64,000 nucleotides of DNA from Prillingera fragicola (Eukaryota > Basidiomycota > Tremellomycetes > Trichosporonales > Trichosporonaceae). The translations under genes and the position numbers were made by a program. Within the stretch, counting starts at the first letter, position 1. Every line of letters begins with the position of its first letter. The DNA lies in the NCBI GenBank assembly GCA_002335605.1, contig BEDY01000002.1, positions 2,294,001-2,358,000 of the forward strand, given 5' to 3'. The notes beneath the pieces were generated by a model that was not told where the DNA came from, did no database searches, and was given only the letters and a program-made list of their open reading frames with translations. This document shows positions 1 to 10,578 of this stretch, in pieces.

Positions 1-382
1 ATGTGTACAAGCTCTCCCGGGGCTTGGTTGTTTGTGTGTGTATTAGATGTATATACAGAAAGAACACGACAAGACACACACGCAGAGAGGAGGAGCGTCG
101 ACGAGAGCAGCAGGATGAAGAAGAGAATGGATGATGAAGGTGGCGTTGAATGCTCTTGAATTAGCAAAACAACCCTTCGAGAACACCGCCCGCAGCCGAG
201 ATCCATGTGGGGTCTCCACAATGTCTCATTACATCAGCCGTCCACGACGAGCAGCAGCAGCGAAACAGCGAGCAGGGCCGTTGGGCCAGCACCGAAGCAG
301 TCTTGAGCAGCTTCTCAACACTCCAAATAGTCATATGGTTATGAAAATGCATACACGGGATCAACCCTCCCCCAATCTAGAT
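1..382. other. Non-coding left edge
   Basis: No supportable gene is visible here. The short open frames lack codon structure or splice partners, and this stretch lies just downstream of the stop codon of the minus-strand J-protein gene, so it probably holds that gene's 3' UTR. Confidence 0.5.
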
Positions 383-3184
383 CTACAGCACCTCGCCATC
401 GTCAGCCCACTCGACCTCGGGCACGCTCTTCTCCCAGTCCACCTCGCCAGCCTTCTCAGCCGGAATCCACTGGAACCCCATACTCAAAAACGCGCGCGCA
501 AAGCCCGGGAGGTTGGTCTCGGGCAGCTCGGACAGCATCAAGACGTCAAACGTGGGGACGATGCGCCGAAGGACAGTGTCAGCGTAGACTGGCTCGTGGC
601 CGGGCCTGTTCCGCCGCTTCTTTTTTGGCTTGACAGCCTCGAATTCGGCGGGAGAGTCGTTGGGCGTCGCGTCAGAGGTCGGGCGCGAGTAGCCGGGGAG
701 ATACTCTGAGAGGTCGTTGCCTAGCAGTACGACGGGCGGGGAGGCAGCGAGGCGCGGGGTGTAGTTGGTGGCGTAAAAGGACTCGTACAGCGCCTTGGAG
801 CAGTGCGGCATGTAGACCAGGTGTGGCCTTTCGTCGACCCTGTGCTGGCCGCGCAGGTTGTCTTCAATAATGCTGCAGCCGAGGGTGGTTAGGAGCTTGC
901 AGTCTGCGTCCTCAAAGACTGGGTCAAAGGCTTGGATACACCCCGCTGGTGCGCCGAGTGCAGCCGCAAGCTCGATGATGAACGCAAGCTGGATTTTGGC
1001 CGTGCGGTCGCCAAACGGCCTTCCGAGTCCCAAGCAGAGCACGACAAGGTCCCCGACGTTGCCGTCGGCGACATACAGGGCGCGGACCTTGGCCACGAGC
1101 TCGGTCCAGTCGCTTCCCCATTTATCCGTCATCTTCTCGCGGTACGTGTCAATCTCGGCAGCGACTTTGCCAATCTCCTCCAGCCCGACGGGTTTCTCCT
1201 CCACAACGGCGTGCTTGCCCTTCTTTCCACCGCCCTTCTTATCCTTCTTTCCCTTTGGCGCGACAAAGTCCCACCCTTGCGTGGGCTTGCCGCCCTTTGG
1301 CAATGGTGCAGGGGCTGGCGGGGCGTCGCCACGCTTGGCAGCCTTCTTGGCCTCTTTGCGCTGCTCCTTGAACATTGCCTGCTGGGCCTCCTCTTCGGCC
1401 TTTTTCTTTGCCTCACGCGCCCGGCGTTTGTCCCGCTTCGATAGCTCGGGAGCGTTGGACGTCGCAGTCGATCCAGCCGCTGATGCGCCATCATCGTCGT
1501 CATCCACAAACGCGACCTTGGACTTTGGTCGTGATGGCGGCGGCGAGGCGGGGGTAGAAATAGGCTCAGGCGATGGCGAAGGGACGGGCACTTTGGTGTT
1601 CTTCTTCGCATTGACCAGTGACTCCTCCTCTGCGGCGGCCAGCTCGGCTTCCTCAGCCTCAAGCAGCTCGAGCTCCTGCAGCTCATCCGCCAGCTCCTCC
1701 TCATCGAAGTCGGCGCCACTCTCCCCCTCCTCCTCGGCCGGCGTCTCCAGAGGAGTCACAAAGTCGTCCTCCCCAAACTTGCGCGCGTCGGCGCGCATCT
1801 CCTTGGCCATGCGGAATACAGCCTGCTTGTGCTTTTTGCTCCGCTCGTGATTTGTCCAACTGGCCTCACTCTGGAACGTCTTGTTGCAAGCGACGCACTC
1901 CAAGACCTCGCCACCCTCGCCGTCGTCAAAGCGCATCGCCGTGCCGTCGCCCTCCTCGGCGTACTCATCGACGAGCTCCTCCTCGTCATCCGAAAGCGGC
2001 TTGGCCTTTTGCCAGTCCTGCTCTGCAAACGCCGCAGCAGCAGCCATCCGCTCCTCCTCGCGCTTCTTGGCCGCAGCAGCATCGATTTTGGGCGCGTTCT
2101 TCGGCACAGGCGAGCCCGTTCCCGCCGGGCCACGCGCTTTGCGCTCCGCAGCTTGCTTGGCCTGGTGGGCCTTGTATCGCGGGTCACGGTGCTGGATGAA
2201 CATGACGAGATTCCGCACAGTGTCGATATACTCGCGGCGGGCCTCTTCGCGGACCTTTTTGTTTTCCTTCTCCATCAACCGGCGAATGTTGCGGTCCTCG
2301 CCACGTTCGCTGTCCCACTTGGCCACCCACTCGAAGCGCTTCTCGGTTGTAAACTCGCTCCAGGCAATGTAAAAGTCGCGCGCCCACCAGCCCTTGGAGC
2401 GGGCTTCCTTGGACATGCCCGGTGGTGGTGCCCACTGAGTCGTCGAGTTGCCAAAGGGAGGATAATACACACCCGTCGTGCCCTCCGGAGTGTGCAGCGA
2501 CTCATCGGACCCGAGGACATGGAACAGAGTGCGGTAGACGGAGAAGAATCCTTCTTCCGAATCGTCAAACCTGCGCGCGAGCTTGGGATCAAAGAACCGC
2601 ATGAGCTGCTCGACCTTGACACCCGGGTCGCCCTGTCGTCGGTTGTTGAACTTGGACTTGCGGTCGTTGGTCGCGGCGTCTCCAGCGCGGACATGGTCGT
2701 AGAAGTCATCGTCAGTGGTCTCGATGTGGTCGTTGCGGTGGCGGTCGTAGAATGCGCGTTCCTAAAGGTGTCAGCAAAGAGTGGCGATGATTTGCTCACA
2801 TTTGGATCGCTCAGAATCTGCACGGGTCAGCATCTCGCACACTGCACGCGACGCACCTCGTATGCCTGCTGCAGGTCCGCAAACAGCTTGGTCGCTTCCT
2901 CTATACGGTCGGGATTCTTGTCCGGGTGGTTGACAAGCTATCCAGTCAGTCCATGGCTACCTCTTCACCGCTCGTGGCCACCTACAGCGAGTTTGCGGTA
3001 TGATTTCTGTTGCAAAGTGTCAGTATGTACTCTTGCCACCTCGGATCCGAGAGAGTTGGCTCACTTTGATTTCTTCTGGTGTCGCTTCAATGTCTACTTG
3101 GAGGAGTTCATAGTAGTCGACTGGTTTATCTGCTGCTTCTGATGCTCCTCCTCCACCTGTTGATCTTGACTGATCGTTTCCCAT
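383..3184 (-). CDS. JJJ1: Jjj1/DNAJC21-type J protein with C-terminal SRR1-like domain
   Basis: Five exons (3184-3064, 3006-2986, 2937-about 2861, a short exon coding ILSDPN, then 2761-383) give about 870 residues. The J domain starts at [16 protein letters not shown] and carries the HPD signature (NHPDKNPD) that activates Hsp70. Then come the Jjj1 central region, a charged linker and one C2H2 finger (CVACNKTF...HERSKKH). In yeast Jjj1 and human DNAJC21 this module works with cytosolic Hsp70 in late 60S ribosome maturation, recycling Arx1. The last 200 or so residues match an SRR1-like domain ([43 protein letters not shown]), which in budding yeast is found in the separate protein Ber1. The second zinc finger expected in Jjj1 is not seen. 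The start MGNDQS gives the complete J domain. The fusion lies within one uninterrupted exon, so it is not an artefact of joining exons. Confidence 0.9.
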
Positions 3185-3420
3185 GCTGGGCTGCGGGGTA
3201 TCTGTGTCGAGCAGTCGAATGAATGTAGGATTGTTGCAAAAGTAGTAGAGGACTGTGGATGTGGAGGTAGAGGTAATCTACTGATAAGAGAAACAGCGAG
3301 AGTATATTTACACGTCATTCTGTGTTTGGGTGGTGGAGGTTGTCCAGGGCAGAGTCACAATGCATGTAAACAAGTCTAGTAGCAGAGACGACATGCATGG
3401 TAGCGAGCAAGTGAACTGCT
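3185..3420. promoter_or_regulatory. Divergent intergenic region, J-protein gene / coiled-coil gene
   Basis: About 240 bases separate the start of the minus-strand J-protein gene from the candidate start of the plus-strand coiled-coil gene, so promoters for both must lie here or in 5' leaders. No clear TATA box or named site was recognised. Confidence 0.4.
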
Positions 3421-5021
3421 ATGGGTAGTGTGAGCCGTGTCAGTGCGCTACAGGAAACATGGTCCATGCATGTGAGGCTGTTGCAGTGTCACAGTGTGAC
3501 ATGCCGACAAGAACAATGTCAACAATGCCCTTTCACTACTGCAAACTCTGCAAACTCTACCTCTCCCAGTTCTTCATCAAATCGACAAAACAACTCCAAA
3601 AAGAGACATTTGGTATTGGTCCCCCCGTCAAAAGTACTGCTCTCGTCTATTCGAGCATTCCACTGTCTCGACCTCCTCGTCGCAGGGTTGGTGGAAAAAC
3701 AAACACAAACAAGAGTCCACCGACTTTGTGAGCCTCACACCAGTCGTGAGATTGATTCTCACGCAGACCAGCATAGACATAGACGACACCATGCGCGACC
3801 AGGAGAGCGAGATCATTCGAGTTTGTCCCTCTGGCAACCAAACATGGCCTCACTGACTTGCAGCTCGGCAATGAAATCTCATCGTTACGGGAAGAGCTCA
3901 GTTCACGACCCACCGACGATGATCTGAACCGCATGCGCAGCGAATGGCAGACCAGTGAGGCGCTCTTTGCAGAGTCCCAGAGGTGGGTGCTTTCTACAAT
4001 GCAGCAGCTGACGGCAGGGACAACGAGGAAAAGCATAGCACTATTGAGAACATGCGCCAGTACATTCGCGTACGTCCATGGCCGCCGCAGCGATCACTAA
4101 CATGGCAGATACTTGAGGCAAAGCTCGAAGAGACATTTGGCGAGGAATGGAGAGTACGTCCAGCTACGCGTCCCAAACTGACATCAGCACTTCTGCCCGC
4201 TCCCCCTACCCACTGCACCCAACGCGTTCGGCGCATCAACACCACTGCACAAGCTCCGTTCCAGCGCCTCCATCAAGCGAGCCTCTCGCACCTCACGACT
4301 CGTCTCGGCCCCAGAAGCCCGCGCACTCAAAGACCAACTAACCGGACCAGCCGCAACTACAACCCCCGCAGGCGCCCTCCGCACTCTCGAAGGTATCAAG
4401 GAAGCCCCCTCGACCGCGTCCCCCGCAACACCCACTCCGGGGTGTCTCCCCGGCCTCCCCGAACCAGCACTGCGAGTAAACACAGCCAACGTGCCCTTGA
4501 ACGGCAGCTCCGCCCCCCTCTCACCAATACCTTCCGGCGCCTCGACCCGCCTCGCCCCACTCCACACTGGCAGCGTCTCACGCCCCACACCACAGCAGAT
4601 AGTGCACTCCATAGGCCTCGGATCCCCCACGCGCGACGGCGGCTTCCACTTTGGTCCGCCCTCGCGCCAGACGAGCCACACCCAAGCGCACGGCTCCTCG
4701 ACCGCCCGCGCGCCGTCCCCGCAGCTGCCCCCGGACGCGTTGGCGGACCAGCTCGCGTCGCTCTCCTCCCTCCTAGCCGCTCTCCCTGGTACGCTGAGCG
4801 ACTCGCTCCGTGACCGCGACACGCGGAGGCGCGACGGTGAGCGTGTAGCCGAGCGCGAGCGGGAGGCGGCTGCTGGACGGAGAGAAGAGGTGATCCGGGA
4901 GCAGAAGGCTGCGGCGCTCGCCCTGCTTGACGCTTACGAGGGGCGGTGTGCTGCGAGGGAGGTGCGGCTGCAGGGTATGCTCGCCGAGGTCAAGGCTTGT
5001 AGGGGACAGATGGGGTGGTAA
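3421..5021 (+). CDS. Coiled-coil protein of unknown function
   Basis: A spliced frame was assembled: an exon ending at 3634, then GWWKNKHKQESTDF, TSIDIDDTMRDQESEIIR, the helical run from LGNEISSLREELSS to FAESQR, DNEEKHSTIENMRQYIR, ILEAKLEETFGEEWR and a long last exon to 5021. All introns are 34-55 nt GT-AG and the frame stays open. The N-terminal half is heptad-like coiled coil. The middle is Ser/Pro/Thr-rich and disordered. The end is a highly charged helix (REREREAAAGRREEVIREQ) followed by a Cys-containing tail. There are no membrane segments or recognised catalytic motifs. The architecture would suit a cytoskeletal or spindle-pole adaptor, but that is only a guess. The 5' end is uncertain: the ATG at 3421 is merely the first in the correct frame, and another upstream exon may exist. 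Confidence 0.6.
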
Positions 5022-5161
5022 CCCCGCTCCGGCGCCTGGTTTGGCGCTTTGTGAGAATGCGGAAGGGGTGAGTAGATAGAGCCCAGTGGTGGCAGCATGT
5101 ACATACCACGTAGACATGCAAAGCACTAATGTGACACGACCTCCCCCTCCCGTCCCACAGG

Positions 5162-6531
5162 TTAAACATCAACATAGAGCAGGATCGGCTCGCCCACATC
5201 CTCGATTTCTGGAATCACGCATTTCAGGTCAAAGGCCTTTGCGAGCACAATCTTGAAGATTTTCTGCACATTGATCGAGTGCGACGTTGAGCAAAAGATC
5301 TGCGTCGTTAGGGCACTCTATGGGCAGCAGTGGGCGGTGGTCATGCAGGGGATTAACCTCCTCCACCCAGAGTCGAGCGACATATCGGCCTCGGAGGCTG
5401 ACGCCCGCTTCTACGAAACTCACCAGCGGCGCATGCATCGCCTTTGAGAAACGCTTTGCTTGCTTGGTAATCTCCTCTTGTTCGTCGCGGGTCATTTCTG
5501 CAAACTTGTCGTACTTTGTGCCGATGAGCACAGGAATCGCCGTCTGTGGGGTCAGCAGCTGCCAATATGGGCATGGGTAGAGTGCAGGGCGGGCCGGTGG
5601 TGTGGGAGTGAGACGCGGGAGGCTGTCGCCATGAACTGATGTTGCCAGGATCCTGGTGGCTTCATGATGAGGGGTCAGAGGCACGGCGGGATGAAACAGC
5701 CAGCGTTGTGGGCCATTCATGCCGCTGCGGTGGTTCCCACATACCAGCCCCGCACGACGTTCCGTGTGCAGGATATTTGGTTGGTCTCGGCTCTCTGGTC
5801 GATACCGCCCACCTCCACACCACGCAAGAGCAGCCCACGGCACTTTGAAAGACGCACCTTGTTAAATCCCCTTGCCTGGCGGTACCACTCCTTGACACTG
5901 TTGAGCGTGGCTTTTCGTGTCAAGTCGAACATGAAGAGAATCGCGACGGCGTCGTTCGAGACGAGGGGCAGCATAGAGACAAACTCGCGTTGGCCTCCGA
6001 GATCCCATATCTGTGGTGTGAGTGGCAACTCTGCGAAGACGACGTTCAGGTCGTGCAATAGCACTCGTAACACTCACACTGAAGGTGATTTCTGTATTCC
6101 GGATCGTAATCGCCTTCTCCATAAAGTTGACACCCAGTGTCTGAATGTAGTCCTCGCTGCGAGGGGTCAGGGCCATTCTGGCCGCAGGACAGCCACGGAG
6201 TTGCCAACGACAAGCCCACAGCACGCGATAGCGTGTTGCCATGGTTTGTCCGGAGCCCTCGAGCTACTTACTCAAAGCTGCCCTCAACGTATTTGACCAT
6301 CAAACTCGTCTTTCCAATCTGCGAGTCTCCAACCATGCCGACCTTGAGGACGATGCTGCGCTGTCAGGGAGTGTTCCTCTGGTCAAGGAGGAGTCTGTGG
6401 AAATGCTCGTGGATCCGACCAAGGACGCCACTCCACGACGTCTGCCCAACTCACGCGTTCCTATCTCCGCCCTCGCCACCAGACACACGTCCGCTCCCGG
6501 ACCCAGATGAGGCGTATCCCTGGTCTGTCAT
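5162..6531 (-). CDS. SPG1: Septum-initiation Ras-like GTPase Spg1/Tem1
   Basis: Six exons (6531-6455, 6355-6272, 6156-6078, 6010-5858, 5543-5424, 5299-5162) give 216 residues, typical of the family. The G1 loop is [10 protein letters not shown]3 is WDLGGQRE and G4 is GTKYDK. The surrounding blocks ([36 protein letters not shown]) are the hallmark of Spg1/Tem1 rather than Rab or Ras. This GTPase sits at the spindle pole body and triggers the septation initiation / mitotic exit kinase cascade. It ends in ILLYVDV without a CaaX or CC prenylation motif, as expected for Spg1. The N-terminus is a short Gly/Ser-rich leader. The intron at 5544-5857 (314 nt) is much longer than the others. Confidence 0.95.
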
Positions 6532-7076
6532 TGTAGGGTATGGGGTCCTAAGCCTTGGGTATGCAGTCGATGCAGTCTAGATCGTGGAGGTTGTGCGCTA
6601 GTGGCTCAAGACTCTTCGGACGAGTGAGAGTGCGGAGGGGCAAGCCAGTGGGAATGCAAGCTGGTGAAAGGGAGGGCGGGTGTAGTGTTGTGCTGTTGTC
6701 GTGTTGATCGACGGCTGCACCAGGTTGGTAGAGAGAGGGAGAGTTAGGAGGGTGATTGTCGTTGAATAGTCGTATAATAGTCGTTCTATATGCTGTGTAG
6801 GTCGTCGTGATTAATAGAAAAATGAGGAGGAGCAGGAGTGAGAGAGGGTAAGAGTGGTAGTTGATGGTGATGACAACAGCAACAGCAGGGTGCACTGGAC
6901 GCGACTTGGGCAGGGTCCACCACGCGACTTTGCTTCCGTTACTTCCCACCCAGGACAACTTTCCCACGGTGGATGTGAGTTATTTGCTTCCGTCTCCCAC
7001 CAATGTTGTTTCGACCGATATTTGGGTGGGACACTGTCTACTCTCTCACTCGTATCCTCGACAGCAACACTACAGT
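6532..7076. promoter_or_regulatory. Divergent intergenic region, SPG1 / Mmc1-like gene
   Basis: This 545-base stretch lies between two divergent start codons and must hold both promoters and leaders. It is AT-richer than the flanking genes (a run around 6770-6830 is rich in A and T). No coding exon or named site was recognised. Confidence 0.45.
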
Positions 7077-10000
7077 ATGAAGAGGGGAACACGCCTCCTC
7101 TTCGCCCAGCGTGCATACAGGGCACAGCCATCACGCACACCGCTCCTTCTCGCATCAGAATCACGCCCAGTCACACTCGCATCAACAGCTCGTCTCTCGC
7201 CCTCGACGTCATTCAATCTCGGAGCTCGCTCATATGCTAGCCCGGTAGCAGCCGGCGCTCCCCTGCCAGCAAGCGTGGTTCAGGAGGAGGCTATCAACTC
7301 GGCAAACATTATCGGTCCCAGCGCCCAGCGTGTGCGCACGGTTCTTACCGAGACGGCGAGGTTGCTCCAGAACGATGTCGGTGGTTCAGCAAACTGGTAC
7401 AACCACATTGAGGATGCCAGGCTCGACCTCGAAAAGTCAAGGAGGGGACGTCTTGCTGGTATGTGGCCGAGGGCTGCTGGGATAAATTCCCTGCTAGCGC
7501 CGTGAACAAGCGACCACAACTCACACCACAGTGATCGGCGACAAGCTCTCCGGGGCTCACGATGTCGTCTCTGCGCTTCTCCAGGACCCCCTCTCAGACT
7601 CTGACGCAGACCGTGCTGCTCTACTGAACCGCTACTTTGGCACGGGAACGGAAACACTAAACATCCAGTGCGTTCCATGCTCCATGGTGTTGTTTTGTGG
7701 TCAACGGCGTGCGAGTTACTGACATCATCAGGTACGGCGCAACGTATACACGAGCACCAGGACTCATGTCGAGCTCGGCATCGTGGCTCAAAGCATCGGG
7801 GTGCGATGTGGTCGAGGTCGAGGCCAATGGCCGGGACGCGGCGTCGGCGCTGGTGTCGGCTGATGCTGTCGTTGTTGTGCTCGACCCTTATCGTCTCGCC
7901 GCCGTGCCTGCCCTCACCGACAAGATTATTCTGGCACTGGCAAAGGGCAAGGTCCACTTCGTTGTCAACGGAGCGCTCCCTCCTAACGCTACCGAGGGCC
8001 ATCTTCGCGAGACCCTTCTCAAGCAGATCACCAATCTCAAGGTGCCAGGCCTCAAGGGCCCAACTGCCAACTACGATGTCACATTCGTTCGCGCGGAAGC
8101 CGCTCTCGGCGCTCTTGACGCTCTCTCGGCCGGTCTCGCTGACGGTGGTAACCGTGCTCGTGCATTTGACGTGTTCCAGAAGCAGTTTATCAAGTCCAAC
8201 ATGGGTATCCTCCAAGGGACCTTCCTTGCGGCGGTCCCCGCCGACTACCAGCTCCACACTGCTGCGGAGACTGCTCAGACGGCGCTGGCGTATACCTCTG
8301 GTGTCATTGCTTCTGACCGCAAGGTTCTCGATGAGGCCGCCAAGGTCGTGGCCCAACTCCGCTCGGCTGCTGTGGACGGTGCTGCGCGAGCCAAGCGTCT
8401 CTCCGTTGTCGCCAGTGGTATTACCTCTGGCGTCGTCGAGGGAAGCGTTGACGCCAGCATTGCCAACGCTAAGCAGCATCTCAAAGCGCTCTTTGACGGC
8501 CGTCTCTCATGGCTCGGTCTCGTGGCACGTTTGAGGGTCGACGATGTCGGCTCGGACGTTGGTGGCTACATTTCGCGGTCCTTTGGTTCGGACGTAGAGC
8601 AGCAGCTGATCTACGAGGCCGGTCAGCTCCAGCAGCTCCAGTATGAACTCGGTGCTACTGCCGACAAGACTGCTCGCCAGCTCACGTCGCCGTCGAGCAC
8701 TCGCGCCGGACACCCCTTCTCGTCGCCTCTGCTTATCAACCACCTCCAGTCGCTTGCTCTCAGTGTGCCTCCCGTTAGCCCTGCAGCGCTCACTGCGCCC
8801 GTGACGACTCGCAAGGCCCAGCTCCTCGGAACGGCCGTCAACCGCTTGCAAGTTTCAGCCCAGCGCTCTCTCCTAACGACGTACTCGCTTGCCCTCCTCG
8901 GCATCTCGTCAAGCTGGTGCGCGACTGTTCCTCCACTTGAGCTCATCTCGGACAGCACGGGTGTTGGCCTCGGCGCCTTGTCTGCTGTCTCGGCCATGGC
9001 CCTTGGCCAGACCTTTTGGGCGCGTGCCGAGAAGCGCTGGTGGAAGGACTGGGACCGCGTCACGGCCATGCTCAAGGACGACCTTGTGGCCAACTATGAC
9101 AAGGCCGTTGAGGCCCTCGTGCTCGCTCGCCCTCGCGTTGCGGCTGATGGCCTTGACGAACTTGTCGCCAAGCGCGAGGAACGCCTTTCCGACCTCGAGG
9201 GTCGCCTCGCGTCGCTGTCCGCCCAGCTCGGCCACCCTGTCGAGGGCTGGGCGCTCAAGGCCAACGCCAAGGGGGAGCACTTTAACGCCGGCTCGGCCGA
9301 GATGATCCCCACTCTCAACGACTCGCAGCAGGCCGGCCGCGAGTCTCCCGAGGTTGCTGCCGCCCAGACCCGCGCATACAACGCGACCAAGGCCGCTCCC
9401 GGTGCTCGCAGCTTGCACACCTCTGCTCGTACACTCAAGTCGAGCGACAAGAAAGTCGACGATCAGCTGGCCAAGGAGCATGCCCGGGAGAATGCCGCGC
9501 AGAAGAATGACCCTCTGTGGAAGAAGGAGGACGAGCTCGAGGCTGCTGGCAAGGAGACATTTGCCAACGTCAAGGACAAGCTGGGCAACTCGCTCAACGC
9601 CGAGTCTGCGGCTGCGACCCAAGAGTACATCTCCAATAAAGCGCCCAACGCCGCCGCCGCCGCTGAGCGTGGCGCCAAGTGGGTGGGCGAAAAGCTCGGC
9701 GCGATTAAGGACAAGGCCGATGAGTTTGGCGAGGTCGTGAGCGACAAGGCGGCAAAAGTCAAGCAGGGCACGGCCAAGGTGACCGAGGAGTGGAGCGGGA
9801 GCGGCAACGCGCGCGGCACGCTCGATGCGTCGCAGGAGGCCGGGCGCGAGGACTGGGCGACCGCAGCAGCCGAGACCCGCGCCTACCGCGACACGCCTGC
9901 TGGGCCGGGCGCAGGCAAGAGCGGGCTGAAAGCCAAAGCTGAGCGCAAGCTGCACGAGGTTGCCGCCGAGGTCGAGGCGGCGGAGGAGGGGTGGAGCGAG

Positions 10001-10111
10001 CGCGAGAGCCTCAAGGCGAGCCAGCAGGCCGGGCGCGAGGATCCCGCCACGGCCGCGAGGGAGACGAGAAAGTATCGCGACACAAAGGCTGGGCCTGGCG
10101 CCAAGGACTAG
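7077..10111 (+). CDS. Mitochondrial Mmc1-like protein with repeat-bearing tail
   Basis: Three exons (7077-7458, 7532-7667, 7732-10111) give 965 residues. The start has an Arg/Ser-rich, acid-free presequence (MKRGTRLLFAQRAYRAQ) suited to mitochondrial import. The next 650 residues resemble the fungal Mmc1 family, a dynamin-like-derived inner-membrane organising protein, including YGATYTRAPG, a Rossmann-like stretch (VVVVLDPY ... VHFVVNGALP), two hydrophobic helices near residues 590-640 and the closing RWWKDWDRV. The family assignment is from memory of its pattern and is moderate. After residue 720 the protein continues with a disordered, charged tail containing three near-identical repeats of about 31 residues (core SQQAGRE ... 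ETRAYRDTKAGPGA) around LEA-like amphipathic sequence (KEKxG/AxxxKDK type). This tail is not expected in Mmc1. Confidence 0.75.
9313..10111 (+). repeat. Three coding repeats of about 31 residues
   Basis: Inside the tail of the preceding protein three copies start near 9313, 9817 and 10003. They read LNDSQQAGRESPEVAAAQTR, LDASQEAGREDWATAAAETR and LKASQQAGREDPATAARETR, each followed by xYRDTxAGPGA-like sequence. Copies two and three are most alike, suggesting the latest duplication. The spacer between copies one and two holds Lys/Ala/Glu-rich amphipathic helices. Confidence 0.85.
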
Positions 10112-10578
10112 TCGTGCTGAGGTTGATGGCGTAGATAAATTGGTTTTTTATCTTATTAAGAACAGTGTGGTGGGGTGTGCGCCGAGTAGACTATCTTGCT
10201 ACAATGTATCAATCTGAAGCTCACATGCCGAGGCAGCTCTGCCTGCGACGTACGAAGCACAGACGATTAACATCGCGAATCAGTCTAGTCGGGCGGCTTT
10301 ACCCACGCATAGGCAGCCCCACTGGAGTTGCGAGTTGTCACTTCCTGGATCTGGATCAAAGGAGGAGCGCATCTGGCACATATGCAGGCACAGTGCTGTT
10401 GTGTTTTGCACATTCGCCGTCGGGTTGCGATTTTGACAACGGAACCGCCACTTTAAAAGCACTCTACTGCTCCCCACACTCCTCTGCAATGCACTGCATA
10501 TGCTCAATGCTGTCTACCGTATACTCTAACACAGCGCTCACGCTGATGAAAATGCGATGCAAAACTACCCGTCCGCGC
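10112..10578. other. Convergent intergenic region
   Basis: About 470 bases between two convergent stop codons. No gene, repeat or RNA was recognised; it presumably holds the two 3' UTRs. Confidence 0.45.

Noticed and set aside
3459..3731. Cys-containing frame starting MVHACEAVAV near the coiled-coil gene
   Set aside because: Its frame cannot be joined in phase to the GWWKNKHKQ exon, while the overlapping frame from 3421 can.
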